Below, piece after piece: positions 19,742 to 29,992 of a DNA stretch of 64,000 bases. Within the stretch, counting starts at the first letter, position 1, and each line of letters begins with the position of its first letter. The notes under the pieces were generated by a model. The model was not told the DNA's origin. It saw nothing but the letters and a program-made list of their open reading frames with translations, and ran no database searches. The DNA is from Vibrio aestivus (GTDB lineage Bacteria; Pseudomonadota; Gammaproteobacteria; Enterobacterales; Vibrionaceae), in NCBI GenBank assembly GCA_003263845.1, contig JYJN01000084.1:1-64000 (forward strand). Reading direction: 5' to 3'. The position numbers and the translations under genes were made by a program.

Positions 19742-20745
19742 TTATCGATTCATATAAGGCTTAAATGCCTCTGAAACTAATTCTGTAAATCCGTCTTCTG
19801 TTTTCACAATCATCAACATAGGAATGTCATGCTGGTTGGCTACTTCCATGCCTTGTTGTTCACCTAATACCATTAGACCGGTTGATAAGCCATCTGCTGT
19901 CATAGAAGACTCATTAAGTACCGTAACCGACACTACCTTGTTGTTAATAGGGAAAGCGGTTTCGGGATCGATGATATGCGAGTAACGGATACCATCGCGT
20001 TCAAAATAATTTCTGTAATCGCCCGATGTGGCCACCGCCATATTACCTGGCTCGATGATCTCTTGAATACTTCTTTCATCAACTGACGCTTTTCAATAGC
20101 GATTCGCCACGGCACACTTTCACGGTTAAGTCCAGCAACACGCATCTCACCACCAACTTCCACCATGAAGTTTTCAATACCCAATGAGCCAATGTAATCA
20201 GCGACGACATCTACACCCCAGCCTTTGGCTATCGTAGACAAATCAACGTATAGATTTGGGATATCTTTGCGGATTGTCGATTCAGTTGCCGATAGGTGTT
20301 GTATGCCCGTCATTTCACGGCGCTTCGCAATATCTTGTTCAGACGGTACTTTTTCGCGTCTCGCTTCTGGACCAAAACCCCATAAGTTCACCAACGGGCC
20401 AACTGTCACGTCTAAAGCTCCGTGAGTAAGTTGATTCAAACGAATCGCTTCATTGACGACTTTCGCTGTCTGCCAAGAGACTTCAAACTCATCATTGCCT
20501 TGGTATTGATTGAATTGGCTTAGTTCTGAATCTTTGCGGTACGTCGACATCTGCTGATTCACTTCTTCAAGCAGCCTGTCTACTTCGATTTGCACATCAG
20601 AAGAACTGGGTAGGCCTTCCGCTGGAATATACTTAATGTTGTAGGTTGTGCCCATCGTCGGGCCAGTTAAATGCACTTGCTCTAACGGCTTACCACAGCC
20701 AGACAAAACAAAAATAGAAGTTAATACAACAAGCCAAAATCTCAC
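19742..20745 (-). CDS. apbE: FAD:protein FMN transferase (one frameshift)
   Basis: Periplasmic lipoprotein that attaches FMN covalently to threonines of NqrB and NqrC. It has a signal peptide with lipobox VLSGC, then TGPTMGTTYNIKYIP, GALDVTVGPLVNLWGFGP, DLSTIAKGWGVDVVADYI and VEVGGEMRVAGLN in the usual ApbE order. The frame breaks at about 20088; restoring one C gives AIEKPSVDERSIQEIIEPGNMAVATSGDYRNYFE and a product of about 334 residues. A terminator-like hairpin lies between nqrF and this gene, so it may have its own promoter or receive read-through. Confidence 0.9.
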
Positions 20746-20847
20746 TTGCTTACTCCTGTAATAATTAATAATGCGAAAGGAAACATAAGTAAAAAAGCTA
20801 ACTGCACATCGAAAGTAATGCGACTGTTTTACGTATGATGCCTTTAG

Positions 20848-20878
20848 AAAAACAAAGGCTGACTCAATAGAGCCAGCC
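20848..20878 (-). terminator. Terminator after nqrF
   Basis: The minus strand shows stem GGCTGgCTC/GAGtCAGCC (20857-20878) with a TATT loop, followed by a U-rich tail (TTTGTTTTT). It probably ends the main nqrABCDEF transcript before apbE. Confidence 0.7.
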
Positions 20879-20902
20879 GTAATTTCAACAACTTAGTTGG
20901 AA

Positions 20903-22129
20903 TTAACCACCAAAGTCATCAAGTAGGATGTTTTCATCCTCTACACCAAGATCTTTCAGCATGCCGATAACAGCTGCGTTCATCATCGGTGGACCACACA
21001 TGTAGTACTCACAATCTTCAGGCGCTTCGTGGTCCTTCAGGTAGTTTTCATACAGTACGTTGTGGATGAAGCCTGTGTAGCCATCCCAGTTATCTTCTGG
21101 CATTGGATCAGAAAGAGCACAGTGCCATACGAAGTTGTCGTTTTCTGCTTGTAGGCCGTCGAAATCTTCTACATAGAACATTTCGCGCTTAGAACGTGCA
21201 CCGTACCAGAACGACATCTTACGATTAGAGTTTAGACGCTTAAGCTGATCGAAGATATGAGAACGCATTGGAGCCATACCCGCACCACCACCAACGAAGA
21301 CCATCTCGTTTTCTGTGTCTTTCGCGAAGAACTCACCAAATGGACCTGAAATAGTACACTTGTCGCCTTCTTTAAGAGACCAGATGAACGAAGACATGAT
21401 ACCTGGCGGCACATCAGGATTATTAGGCGGCGGCGTAGCGATACGCACGTTTAGCATAATAATACCTTCTTCTTCTGGGTAGTTCGCCATTGAGTATGCG
21501 CGAATGCACTCCTCATCAACCTTAGACTCGTAACGGAATAGGTTAAACTTATCCCAATCTTCACGATACTCTTCAGGTACATCGAAATCAGAGTACTTAA
21601 CGTGGTGAGCAGGTGCTTCGATCTGGATGTAACCACCAGCACGGAAAGGTACTGATTCACCATCTGGAATTTGCAGCTTAAGCTCTTTGATGAAGGTAGC
21701 TTTGTTATCGTTAGAGATAACTTCGCATTCCCACTTCTTAACGCCGAAGATCTCTTCAGGAAGTTCGATGTCCATGTCAGTTTTCATTGCAACCTGACAC
21801 GCTAGACGCTCACCTTCTCGCGCTTCACCTTTTGTAATGTGGTCAAGCTCAGTTGGTAGAATATCACCACCGCCCGATTTAATTTTTACGCGACACTGAC
21901 CACAAGAGCCACCGCCACCACAAGCAGAAGATACAAATACACCAGCACCCGCTAGTGCACCCAGTAACTTGCTACCTGGCTGTGTAACGATAGCCAACGA
22001 AGGGTCATCGTTCACAGAAATAGTAATGTCACCTGATGGTACAAGCTTAGACTTAGCGAAAAGAATCACTAGTACTAAAGCCAGTACAATAAGGGTAAAC
22101 ATTACTACACCAAGAATAATAGTATTCAT
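20903..22129 (-). CDS. nqrF: Na+-translocating NADH:quinone reductase subunit F
   Basis: NADH-oxidising subunit, 408 residues. One N-terminal membrane helix is followed by a 2Fe-2S ferredoxin domain with cysteines [17 protein letters not shown] (about residues 68-84). An FAD/NADH reductase domain comes next, with FAD-binding RAYSMANYP near 210 and the NADH-binding segment [16 protein letters not shown] near 280. The C-terminal end [15 protein letters not shown] is standard. It is the last nqr structural gene. Confidence 0.97.
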   Translation of the reverse strand: MNTIILGVVMFTLIVLALVLVILFAKSKLVPSGDITISVNDDPSLAIVTQPGSKLLGALAGAGVFVSSACGGGGSCGQCRVKIKSGGGDILPTELDHITKGEAREGERLACQVAMKTDMDIELPEEIFGVKKWECEVISNDNKATFIKELKLQIPDGESVPFRAGGYIQIEAPAHHVKYSDFDVPEEYREDWDKFNLFRYESKVDEECIRAYSMANYPEEEGIIMLNVRIATPPPNNPDVPPGIMSSFIWSLKEGDKCTISGPFGEFFAKDTENEMVFVGGGAGMAPMRSHIFDQLKRLNSNRKMSFWYGARSKREMFYVEDFDGLQAENDNFVWHCALSDPMPEDNWDGYTGFIHNVLYENYLKDHEAPEDCEYYMCGPPMMNAAVIGMLKDLGVEDENILLDDFGG

Positions 22130-22162
22130 TGATTATTCCTTAATTGTTACGGTTTACCCGAA

Positions 22163-22759
22163 TTACAGTTGAACACCAGAGAAAGACATAAAGCCTAACG
22201 CCATAAGACCTACAGAGATAAACGTGATACCAAGACCACGTAGACCTGGAGGTACATCAGAGTACTTCATTTTCTCACGTAGGCCAGCTAGCGCGACGAT
22301 TGCTAGCAACCAACCAACACCAGAACCGAAGCCATAAACAACAGATTCAGCAAAGTTGTAGTCACGTGTAACCATGAAAGATACACCACCGAAGATCGCA
22401 CAGTTTACTGTGATCAACGGTAGGAAAATACCGAGCGCGTTATACAGAGGCGGGAAGAAACGATCTAAGACCATTTCTAGAATCTGCACTAGAGCTGCGA
22501 TTACGCCGATAAAGGTGATGAAGTTTAGGAAGCTAAGATCCACCCCTTCAACTAACGCATTCTCTTTTAAAATATAGGTATAAAGAAGGTTGTTTACTGG
22601 TACCGCAATGGTAAGTACAACAACTACTGCAACACCTAAGCCGAAAGACGTCTTAACTTTCTTAGATACCGCTAGGAATGTACACATACCTAGGAAGAAA
22701 GCCAGCGCCAAGTTTTCGATGAAAATCGATTTAACTAATAAGCTAATGTAATGTTCCAT
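22163..22759 (-). CDS. nqrE: Na+-translocating NADH:quinone reductase subunit E
   Basis: Integral membrane subunit, 198 residues, with six predicted helices. It forms with NqrD an inverted-topology pair that holds the membrane iron centre. Family segments seen are [18 protein letters not shown], with the iron-ligand-region cysteine in helix 1, and INCAIFGG-type text ([16 protein letters not shown]) near residue 110. It lies seven bases downstream of nqrD, in one operon. Confidence 0.96.
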   Translation of the reverse strand: MEHYISLLVKSIFIENLALAFFLGMCTFLAVSKKVKTSFGLGVAVVVVLTIAVPVNNLLYTYILKENALVEGVDLSFLNFITFIGVIAALVQILEMVLDRFFPPLYNALGIFLPLITVNCAIFGGVSFMVTRDYNFAESVVYGFGSGVGWLLAIVALAGLREKMKYSDVPPGLRGLGITFISVGLMALGFMSFSGVQL

Positions 22760-22766
22760 GACGTCC

Positions 22767-23399
22767 TTACTCCTTCGCTTCCACTTGTTCAGGCTTCCAT
22801 GTACGGATAGCCCAAATTAGGAAACCGATTAAGAAGAAAGCAGATGGTGCTAATAGCATTAGACCGTTTGGTTGATACCAACCACCGTTGCTTACTAGCG
22901 GTAGTACTTCAAGACCGAATAGCTTGCCTGAGCCAAATAGCTCACGGAAGAAGCCAACAGTAATCAGTACGAAACCGTAGCCTAGACCGTTACCAATGCC
23001 ATCAATCAGAGACGGTAGTGGTGCAGACTTCATTGCGTATGCTTCTGCACGACCCATTACGATACAGTTAGTAATGATTAGACCAACGAATACCGACAGC
23101 TGCTTAGAGATATCGTATAAGTATGCTTTAAGCACTTGGTCAACCACGATTACAAGCGATGCGATAATTGCCATTTGAACAATGATACGAACGCTGTTTG
23201 GAATGTGGTTACGGATAAGTGAAACAAAGAAGTTAGACAGAGCCGTTACAAATACTACGGCTAGTGTCATAACAAATGCTGTTTCTAACTTAGTGGTTAC
23301 CGCCAACGCTGAACAAACACCTAGTACCTGAAGGGCAATTGGGTTGTTGTCGATAATTGGCGACACTAAGTTCTGTTTCATGTCTTTAGATGCTGACAT
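22767..23399 (-). CDS. nqrD: Na+-translocating NADH:quinone reductase subunit D
   Basis: Integral membrane subunit, 210 residues, homologous to NqrE and to RnfE. Conserved segments are [18 protein letters not shown] near residue 19 and [19 protein letters not shown] near 104. The start at 23399 touches the nqrC stop, so translation is coupled. Confidence 0.96.
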   Translation of the reverse strand: MSASKDMKQNLVSPIIDNNPIALQVLGVCSALAVTTKLETAFVMTLAVVFVTALSNFFVSLIRNHIPNSVRIIVQMAIIASLVIVVDQVLKAYLYDISKQLSVFVGLIITNCIVMGRAEAYAMKSAPLPSLIDGIGNGLGYGFVLITVGFFRELFGSGKLFGLEVLPLVSNGGWYQPNGLMLLAPSAFFLIGFLIWAIRTWKPEQVEAKE

Positions 23400-24165
23400 T
23401 AGTTCAAGCCTCCATCACGAACATTGGTAAGGAAAGGACCAAAGCCCATATCACCCAACCAGAAATCGAAAGTGCCCTGAACGCCGTTGCCTGTCAAAGT
23501 TGCACCTGATAGGCCATCGACACCGTGCTCTGAACCTGTTGGAGCACCACCTTTAACCACTTGGATTGCTGGTTGATTGTTCTCATCGAACAATTTCTTA
23601 CCAACAAACTGAGCACGCAAGATGGGTTCTCAACTTCACCACCAAGTCCAGGAGTTTCACCTTGTTCGTAGTATGTGATGCCAGAGATTGTGTTACCGTC
23701 ATTTTCAACCGCAACAAACGCGTACATCATTGACCATAGGCCATTACCGTGGACAGGGATGATTACCTTATCAAAACCTTCATCAGATTTTACTAGATAA
23801 ACAACGCCAGTGTTCGCACGACGGAGAATCTTCGCGTTATCTTGATCTGCAGTCAGACGAATTGACGTCGCAGGATCTTTTGCAGCTTTACGTTGATCGT
23901 AAGCCGCAGCGTCACCGTCGATGTACTCACCTGTTTCGAAGTCTACCAAGCGGGGCTCGATGTACTCAGCAAACAGCTCAAGAACAGAGCCTTCTGACTC
24001 AATACCTGCAACTTCAACGATCTTGCTTTGCTTATCTAAAACTGCGTTTGCTTGTTGCTGGCTACGAAGGCCAACAGCCGCTGCTGATACGACGATTGAG
24101 CAGACTAAACTTAGTCCAACAACAACGCCCAGCGTCTTTTTAATGCTATCGTTATTACTTGCCAT
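23399..24165 (-). CDS. nqrC: Na+-translocating NADH:quinone reductase subunit C (one frameshift)
   Basis: Membrane-anchored flavoprotein of about 255 residues after correction. An N-terminal helix ([22 protein letters not shown]) is followed by a periplasmic domain. The FMN is attached to the last Thr of the S(G/A)AT motif, here [11 protein letters not shown], which is intact. The frame breaks at about 23618: one lost G turns [14 protein letters not shown] into a run-on in another frame. Na+-NQR cannot work without this subunit and all other nqr genes are intact, so a sequencing error is the best reading. Confidence 0.93.
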
Positions 24166-25396
24166 AGCGTGCTAGTCTCCGTTTGATATTCTTCTCAACC
24201 ACAACGTGGTCGAACAGAGGTGCAAACAAGTTCGCGAATAGAATCGCCAGCATCATACCTTCTGGGTAGGCTGGGTTTACAACGCGAATCATGACACACA
24301 TACCGCCGATAAGGATGCCGTACCACCATTTACCACCGTTGGTAAATGAAGCCGACACAGGGTCTGTTGCCATAAAGAACATACCGAATGCGAAGCCACC
24401 TAGAACTAGGTGCCAGTGCCATGGCATATTGAACATTGGGTTAGTGTCTGAACCGATCACATTGAATAGCGTCGCTGTTGCAATCATACCGATCATTACA
24501 CCTGCGATAATGCGCCAAGAGGCGATTCGCATGTAGACGATCATTGCAGCACCGATCATTAGCGCAAGTGTTGATACTTCACCAATAGAGCCCGGAATGT
24601 TACCGATGAAAGCATCCATCCAAGTAATTGGAGCGCCAGTGATTGTGTTAACAAGTTCACCTGTACCACCTTGTGCCCATTGGCTTAGTGCTGTTGCACC
24701 AGAGAAGCCATCGGCAGCAACCCAAACTGTGTCACCTGAAATCTGCGCAGGGTATGCGAAGAATAGGAAAGCACGGCCAGCAAGAGCAGGGTTTAGGAAG
24801 TTACGGCCTGTACCACCAAAGATTTCTTTAGCGACAACAACACCGAACGTGATACCCAAAGCAGCTTGCCATAGCGGAAGCGTAGGTGGAACAATAAGTG
24901 CGAATAGAATCGAAGTTACGAAGAAGCCTTCGTTTACTTCGTGCTTACGCACCATACAGAACAATACTTCCCAGAAACCACCGACAACGAACACAGTTGC
25001 GTAGATAGGCAAGAAGTACGTTGCACCCAGTAGCATTTTACTGCCAACCCCTGCGTCGGGCCCTAGCGAGCCGCCAAGCATTTCAGTTAACCAGTAGTGC
25101 CAGTCACCAGAAATAACTTGAGCAAGTTCAGTACCTGCGTGCATGAAATTTAAAGCTGCAATAGCTTGGTTACCTGCGTTGTACATACCCCAGAACATTG
25201 CTGGGAATACCGCAAACCAAACCATGATCATGATACGCTTTAAGTCAACGCTATCACGAACATGCGAGCTCTTCTTTGTAACCATACCTGGGGTGTAGAA
25301 CAGGGTTGCTGCAGCTTCGTAAAGCGCGAACCACTTTTCATGCTTACCACCAGGCTCAAAATGATGCTCTATATCTTCGAGAAACTTTTTAAGCAT
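24155..25396 (-). CDS. nqrB: Na+-translocating NADH:quinone reductase subunit B
   Basis: Large membrane subunit (413 residues, about ten helices) that carries the Na+ channel, riboflavin and a covalent FMN. The flavinylation motif of the S(G/A)AT type is present as [12 protein letters not shown] near residue 230. Other family text: [20 protein letters not shown] and [20 protein letters not shown]. The start ATG 25396 lies five bases after the nqrA stop, and its end overlaps nqrC by eleven bases. Confidence 0.97.
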   Translation of the reverse strand: MLKKFLEDIEHHFEPGGKHEKWFALYEAAATLFYTPGMVTKKSSHVRDSVDLKRIMIMVWFAVFPAMFWGMYNAGNQAIAALNFMHAGTELAQVISGDWHYWLTEMLGGSLGPDAGVGSKMLLGATYFLPIYATVFVVGGFWEVLFCMVRKHEVNEGFFVTSILFALIVPPTLPLWQAALGITFGVVVAKEIFGGTGRNFLNPALAGRAFLFFAYPAQISGDTVWVAADGFSGATALSQWAQGGTGELVNTITGAPITWMDAFIGNIPGSIGEVSTLALMIGAAMIVYMRIASWRIIAGVMIGMIATATLFNVIGSDTNPMFNMPWHWHLVLGGFAFGMFFMATDPVSASFTNGGKWWYGILIGGMCVMIRVVNPAYPEGMMLAILFANLFAPLFDHVVVEKNIKRRLARYGK

Positions 25397-25401
25397 GAAA
25401 A

Positions 25402-26742
25402 TTACCCTTCTTTCTCAATCGTATCTAGACATTCACGAAGTAGCTGACCGTATTCGTATTTGCCTGGACATACAAAGGTACACAACGCCAAGTCTTCTTC
25501 ATCAAGCTCTAAGGCGCCAAGCGCTTGAGCACTATCAATGTCACCTGCACATAGGTCACGAAGAAGCAGAGTTGGTTCCATATCCAAAGGAAGCACACGC
25601 TCGTAGTTACCAATAGGCACCATCGAACGATCACTACCGTTTGTCGTTGTAGTCATATTGAACAACTGGCCCTTAAATAAGTGACCAAGGAAAGAGCGAG
25701 TAATAGAGAACTTGTTCTTACCAGGCATTGCCCAACCGAACAGATCTTTTTCACGACCTTCTCTTAGTACAGACACCTGAGCATGGTATCGACCAAGATA
25801 AGCGTGTGGACCTGACGCTTGAGTACCTGAAAGTACAGAACCTGAGATAATACGAACTTCGCCTGGCATTAGTTCGCTATCTGTTAGGTCATTTAGGCTC
25901 GCACCAATGGTTGTGCGAACTAGACGCGGGTTGTTCACTACTGGACCTGCTAGTGACACAACACGATCTGTGTATAGTTCACCAGTTAGGAATAGCTGAC
26001 CAACAGCAATGACGTCTTGATAGTTGATGCTCCATGCAACATTTTCTGTACTTACTGGGTACAAGAAATGCATGTGAGTACCAGCAAGACCTGCTGGGTG
26101 TGGGCCATGGAAAACATGTTCTTCTACATTGTTTTGCGTTGAGCGTGGCAAACTGGCGCCAGATTTACATACGTAAACCTTTCCATCAGTTAATGTAGAA
26201 AGAACATCAAGACCAGCGACGAAAGCGTCTGCTTGCTCATTAATAATGAGCTCAGGGTGTGCAGCTAAAGGATTAGTATCGATAGCTGTTACAAAAATTG
26301 CCTGAGTTGAAGACTCAATTGCTGGAACCTTGCTGAACGGACGAGTGCGGAAAGCAGTCCAAAGACCTGAATCAACAAGCTGAGTTTTAACCGAATTACG
26401 GTCAAGACCAGCTAGTTGGCCTGCTTCAAACTTATCAAATGTAACCTGTTCTTCACCTGCAACTTCAATCACAACTGATTGAAGTACACGTTTAGCACCA
26501 CGGTTAACTTCGATGACTTTACCGCTTGCTGGAGAAGTAAACTTCACTCCTGGATTCTTCTTATCTTCAAAAAGAACTTGAGCTTTCTTTACTTCATCGC
26601 CTACGCGAACATGCATCGTAGGACGCATTCCAACATACTCTTCGCCAAGCAAGGCGACTTTATTGATGGTTTTACCATCATTAATCACCTGGGTAGGAGT
26701 TCCTGCAATAGGAAGGTCCAAACCCTTCTTTATTGTAATCAT
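25402..26742 (-). CDS. nqrA: Na+-translocating NADH:quinone reductase subunit A
   Basis: Peripheral cytosolic subunit involved in ubiquinone binding, first gene of the nqr operon. From the ATG at 26742 it reads [14 protein letters not shown] and has 446 residues, the length of the V. cholerae protein. A GTG four codons upstream is also in frame but has no better ribosome site. Family text such as [19 protein letters not shown] and [20 protein letters not shown] is fully conserved. Confidence 0.97.
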   Translation of the reverse strand: MITIKKGLDLPIAGTPTQVINDGKTINKVALLGEEYVGMRPTMHVRVGDEVKKAQVLFEDKKNPGVKFTSPASGKVIEVNRGAKRVLQSVVIEVAGEEQVTFDKFEAGQLAGLDRNSVKTQLVDSGLWTAFRTRPFSKVPAIESSTQAIFVTAIDTNPLAAHPELIINEQADAFVAGLDVLSTLTDGKVYVCKSGASLPRSTQNNVEEHVFHGPHPAGLAGTHMHFLYPVSTENVAWSINYQDVIAVGQLFLTGELYTDRVVSLAGPVVNNPRLVRTTIGASLNDLTDSELMPGEVRIISGSVLSGTQASGPHAYLGRYHAQVSVLREGREKDLFGWAMPGKNKFSITRSFLGHLFKGQLFNMTTTTNGSDRSMVPIGNYERVLPLDMEPTLLLRDLCAGDIDSAQALGALELDEEDLALCTFVCPGKYEYGQLLRECLDTIEKEG

Positions 26743-27140
26743 ACGCACTTGCACTACTTTATCGGGAAAAAGATTCTTTTAATTGCGTAACTTTTAGACA
26801 CGACATCAGTGTCCGGTTTTGGCGCGGTTTAAAACACCAAAATCGCAACATCCTATTAAAATACTCGTCACATACTTATGGCGAGTGTTATCAGGTGCGA
26901 CAGTCTATCATCTTTTACAAAGTTGATGCCATGACCAATCACCTAATACATGGCTTTAATTGTATTGATTTAGCACTGAAAGGCTAAAGAATAGTCATAA
27001 CTTTGAACCATCGCACAAACATTAATGACCCTGATTTTTTCAAGGTTTTAATGTTTAAAACATTCCTTAATATTTCCTGTTAATCCATTCACATTTGATA
27101 CATGTTGTTATGCTGTTAACGCTTTGCTTATATTTCAAAC
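26743..27140. other. Intergenic region upstream of nqr, downstream of bolA
   Basis: About 400 bases between nqrA and the bolA terminator, all read by the nqr promoter side (minus strand). It is AT-rich and must hold the nqr promoter and leader. I could not single out a promoter or operator with confidence and see no small ORF with a convincing ribosome site. Confidence 0.5.
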
Positions 27141-27166
27141 AAAAAAAGGGTAGCAAACGCTACCCT
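27141..27166 (-). terminator. Terminator of bolA
   Basis: Stem AGGGTAGC/GCTACCCT (27147-27154 with 27159-27166), with a U tract on the minus transcript, directly after the bolA stop. Confidence 0.87.
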
Positions 27167-27172
27167 TGTTAA

Positions 27173-27478
27173 TTATTTTCCACCGCCCATACACATAGGA
27201 CTATCTGGAGCATTTCCCGACTCCGCCCATTCACTTTTAGTGTAAGTATGAATAGAGAGCGCATGGATATGGTTGGCTAGCTCCTCGGCCAACACTTGGT
27301 TAACCGCACGATGCCTAGCAATTAGGCGTTTAGATTCGAACTCATCACTGACAATGACCACCTTAAAGTGGCTTTCAGAACCTTCAGGAACATTGTGCAT
27401 ATAACTCTCGTTCAGCACTTCAAGATGTTCGGGTGCAAACGCCTCTGACAACTTAGTTTCAATGACACTTTGAATCAT
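27173..27478 (-). CDS. bolA: BolA family transcriptional regulator
   Basis: Small (101 residues) KH-like fold protein that works with monothiol glutaredoxin in iron-sulfur trafficking and affects morphology and stress genes. The start is ATG 27478 with AGGAAG five bases upstream; longer in-frame starts add no conserved residues. Family signature [28 protein letters not shown] is at about residues 37-64. It is divergent from rlmG; in E. coli bolA also neighbours yajG and ampG, and those follow here on the plus strand. Confidence 0.93.
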   Translation of the reverse strand: MIQSVIETKLSEAFAPEHLEVLNESYMHNVPEGSESHFKVVIVSDEFESKRLIARHRAVNQVLAEELANHIHALSIHTYTKSEWAESGNAPDSPMCMGGGK

Positions 27479-27635
27479 ATTGCTTCCTAATCTCACCAAA
27501 AGGAGTTTTGGTTTCTTATACTTAGACTAATACTGTTAATTCTACCCACCTTCAATCTTTTGGGGAAGGTTTGCCTTTGCACCGTCGCATTCATTTGCGA
27601 CAATGAACCTGTTATTTCTCTATATGCAATTTGAT

Positions 27636-28766
27636 ATGAAAACCGAGCTCACACTACTTGAACGCACCCTCACACTCCATCGCTATCCCAAAAGAAACAA
27701 TGAAACGCTTCAAGCATGGGATGCGGGTGATGAGTACCTAATTACCCATGTTGAAGAGCTCGACTTACCGCTCAGCAGTCGCATCCTTGTTCTCAATGAC
27801 CATTTTGGCGCCCTTTCTTGCTGGTTATCAGAGAAACACCAAGTCACCATGATGAGTGATTCCTTTATTGCCCATCAAGGCACTAAAGAAAACTTACACG
27901 CCAATCAATGCCAGGACATTACTCTGCGCTCAACGATGGATAACATTTCGACAGATACCGATATCGTGCTGATGCAGATCCCGAAGATCAATCGTCATCT
28001 GATTTGGCAGTTGTGCCAGCTTCGTAAGCATCTTAAGCCGGGAACTCCAGTAGTCGCCGTTAATAAAGCAAAAGAGATCCACACTTCGACATTAAAGCTA
28101 TTCGAGAAGTACCTAGGCACAACCACAACATCATTAGCTTGGAAGAAACATCGACTTGTGTTTAGCACTCCTAATAGTAGCCCAATAAATGAGGTATCAC
28201 CGCATAACCACTGGTCTGTCGATGGCGAAGACTTTGAACTTGGCAACTTGCCCAATGTGTACTCGGGAGAATCGCTTGATCTTGGTGCTCGCTTCATGCT
28301 TAAACACTTGCCTCATGATCTGGGTAGCGCCAAAGTTCTGGATCTCGGTTGCGGCAATGGTGTGCTCTCAGTCAAGCTTGCTCAGCTCAACCCAGACGCG
28401 CACATTACCTCCGTAGACGAAAGTTACATGGCAGTGCAAAGTGCTGAAGAAAACCTGACAAAACATTTTGGTGAGAGTGATAGATTCAATACCATAGCAA
28501 ACAATTGTTTAGATGGTTTCCCTGCACAAGAATACGATCTTGTCGTCTGTAACCCTCCTTTTCATCAGCAACAAGCCATTACCGATCATATCGCTTGGCA
28601 GATGTTCTGTGATGCAAAGCATGTTCTTAACACTGGTGGGCAATTAATAGTTATCGGTAATCGTCACCTCGGCTACGATGGTAAATTATCTAGACTATTC
28701 GGTAAGTCGAACGTACAAACGCTCGCTTCCAACAACAAATTTGTTATTTTACAAGCAACTAAATAA
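27636..28766 (+). CDS. rlmG: 23S rRNA (guanine-1835 N2) methyltransferase
   Basis: SAM-dependent methyltransferase acting on G1835 of 23S rRNA. It has two tandem Rossmann-like domains. The C-terminal one is catalytic, with SAM-binding KVLDLGCGNGVLSVKLA (near residue 233) and catalytic motif VVCNPPFHQQQAITDHIAWQMF (near 305). The start MKTELTLLERTLTLHRYP at 27636 gives 376 residues, matching Vibrio RlmG; an upstream ATG at 27603 is also in frame. No strong ribosome site marks either. Confidence 0.92.
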   Translation: MKTELTLLERTLTLHRYPKRNNETLQAWDAGDEYLITHVEELDLPLSSRILVLNDHFGALSCWLSEKHQVTMMSDSFIAHQGTKENLHANQCQDITLRSTMDNISTDTDIVLMQIPKINRHLIWQLCQLRKHLKPGTPVVAVNKAKEIHTSTLKLFEKYLGTTTTSLAWKKHRLVFSTPNSSPINEVSPHNHWSVDGEDFELGNLPNVYSGESLDLGARFMLKHLPHDLGSAKVLDLGCGNGVLSVKLAQLNPDAHITSVDESYMAVQSAEENLTKHFGESDRFNTIANNCLDGFPAQEYDLVVCNPPFHQQQAITDHIAWQMFCDAKHVLNTGGQLIVIGNRHLGYDGKLSRLFGKSNVQTLASNNKFVILQATK

Positions 28767-28827
28767 CTCGTTTCACGTCGTTATCGTCGACGCTACGTTG
28801 ATAAAGATATAAGAAAAGGAAATTACC

Positions 28828-29397
28828 ATGAGAAAACTGGTTCTAGCAGCTTCAGTGGCTTTGCTTGCAGCATGTTCGGCGCCTCAGCAAGAACAGATTA
28901 ACTTTATGCCAAAAGCTACGCTGAGTAACAGTGACCTCGTGCAAGGCAGCACTTTTACTCTAACCAGTAAAGACGTTCGTTCTGCGCAATATGTTGCTCT
29001 TGTCGACAGTGGTCGTTCAAACATTGAACCAATCCACTCTAAGCAAAATGTTCGCATTGCTATCGAAAATGCCCTAGCTGAGCAATTTAACTCTCAAGGT
29101 TTCCGCTCTACGGTAAACAGCGAAAACTCGGTTGTTGTAGAGATTCAAGAAGCGCTAGTGACAGTGAAACACAGCGTGATGGAAAATGAGATGGACGGCA
29201 AAGTAACCATCGAAGTAACCGCTGAAACCCCAAAAGGCAAACTGGTGAAAACTTACACGGGCACAGGTTCTCGTTCAGGCATGCTGAGTGCGTCAAACGA
29301 AGAAGTTGAGCAAGTACTTAACGATGTCACTAACCTCGTTGTGCAAGAAATTGCAAACGACAGTGAGCTTCGTACTTACATGCAGGAGCGCTTCTAA
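28828..29397 (+). CDS. yajG: YajG family lipoprotein
   Basis: Outer-membrane or periplasmic lipoprotein of unknown exact function, 189 residues. Signal peptide with lipobox LLAAC (Cys 16), then MPKATLSNSDLVQG and a body with alternating strands. An AAGGAA ribosome site precedes the ATG. Its stop overlaps the start of the cyclophilin gene (TAATG), so the two are coupled. The yajG-ampG neighbourhood is conserved with E. coli. Confidence 0.88.
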   Translation: MRKLVLAASVALLAACSAPQQEQINFMPKATLSNSDLVQGSTFTLTSKDVRSAQYVALVDSGRSNIEPIHSKQNVRIAIENALAEQFNSQGFRSTVNSENSVVVEIQEALVTVKHSVMENEMDGKVTIEVTAETPKGKLVKTYTGTGSRSGMLSASNEEVEQVLNDVTNLVVQEIANDSELRTYMQERF

Positions 29398-29941
29398 TGT
29401 TGCGTGCGTTCATTGCATCACTGGCTCTCCTTAGCTGCTCGCTATTAGCTGCACCAAAAGTTCTGGTTGAGACAACCTCGGTCCGTTTGAAATTGAGCTG
29501 TATGAAGACAAAGCGCCAATTACTGTGGAAAACTTTCTTCGCTATGTAGAAGATGGCAGTTATGAGGGCAGTATCTTCCACCGAGTTATTCCAAATTTCA
29601 TGGCGCAAGGTGGCGGATTTGATAAAGACTTCAAACGTCTAGATACCTATGCTCCAATTAAAAACGAAGCGGGTAATAATGTTGTTAACAACACCGCGAC
29701 AGTTGCAATGGCTCGAACAAACGATCCTAATTCAGCAACCCGTCAGTTCTTTATCAACTACAAAGACAACAATTTCTTAAACGCGAGCCGAAGCTCGGAC
29801 GGCTACGCGGTATTTGGTCGTGTAACAGAAGGATTTAATGTTGTTCAGCAGATGGCCAAAAAGCCGACTCGCAGTGTTGGACGTATGCAAGATGTGCCAG
29901 TCGACCCAATAGTGATCACAAACATCAGTATTATCGAATAA
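29397..29941 (+). CDS. Periplasmic peptidyl-prolyl cis-trans isomerase, cyclophilin type (one frameshift)
   Basis: Catalyses proline isomerisation during folding of exported proteins. It has a signal peptide (LALLSCSLLAAPK) and a complete cyclophilin core with YEGSIFHRVIPNFMAQGGGF, ARTNDPNSATRQFFIN and GYAVFGRVTEGFNVV. The frame breaks at 29474-29475: one lost A, restored as VETNLGPFEIELYEDKAPITVENF, giving about 181 residues. The catalytic Arg (FHRV) and the Phe/Gln binding residues are intact. It is coupled to yajG and followed by its own terminator. Confidence 0.88.
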
Positions 29942-29948
29942 CTCCCCA

Positions 29949-29978
29949 AAGGCTCCTACTCTTGGAGCCTTCTTTTTT
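29949..29978 (+). terminator. Terminator after the cyclophilin gene
   Basis: Stem AAGGCTCC/GGAGCCTT (29949-29956 with 29964-29971), followed by a T-rich tail and leading straight into ampG's ribosome site (AAGGA). Some read-through into ampG is likely. Confidence 0.75.
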
Positions 29979-29992
29979 ACAAGGACTCGTCT

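Noticed and set aside
23494..23640. Programmed frameshifting in nqrC or other split genes
   Set aside because: No slippery heptamer with downstream structure at the break, the families elsewhere are read in one frame, and similar breaks occur in many unrelated genes.
24597..25004. 135-codon plus-strand ORF inside nqrB
   Set aside because: Fully antisense to conserved nqrB; no ribosome site or family motif.
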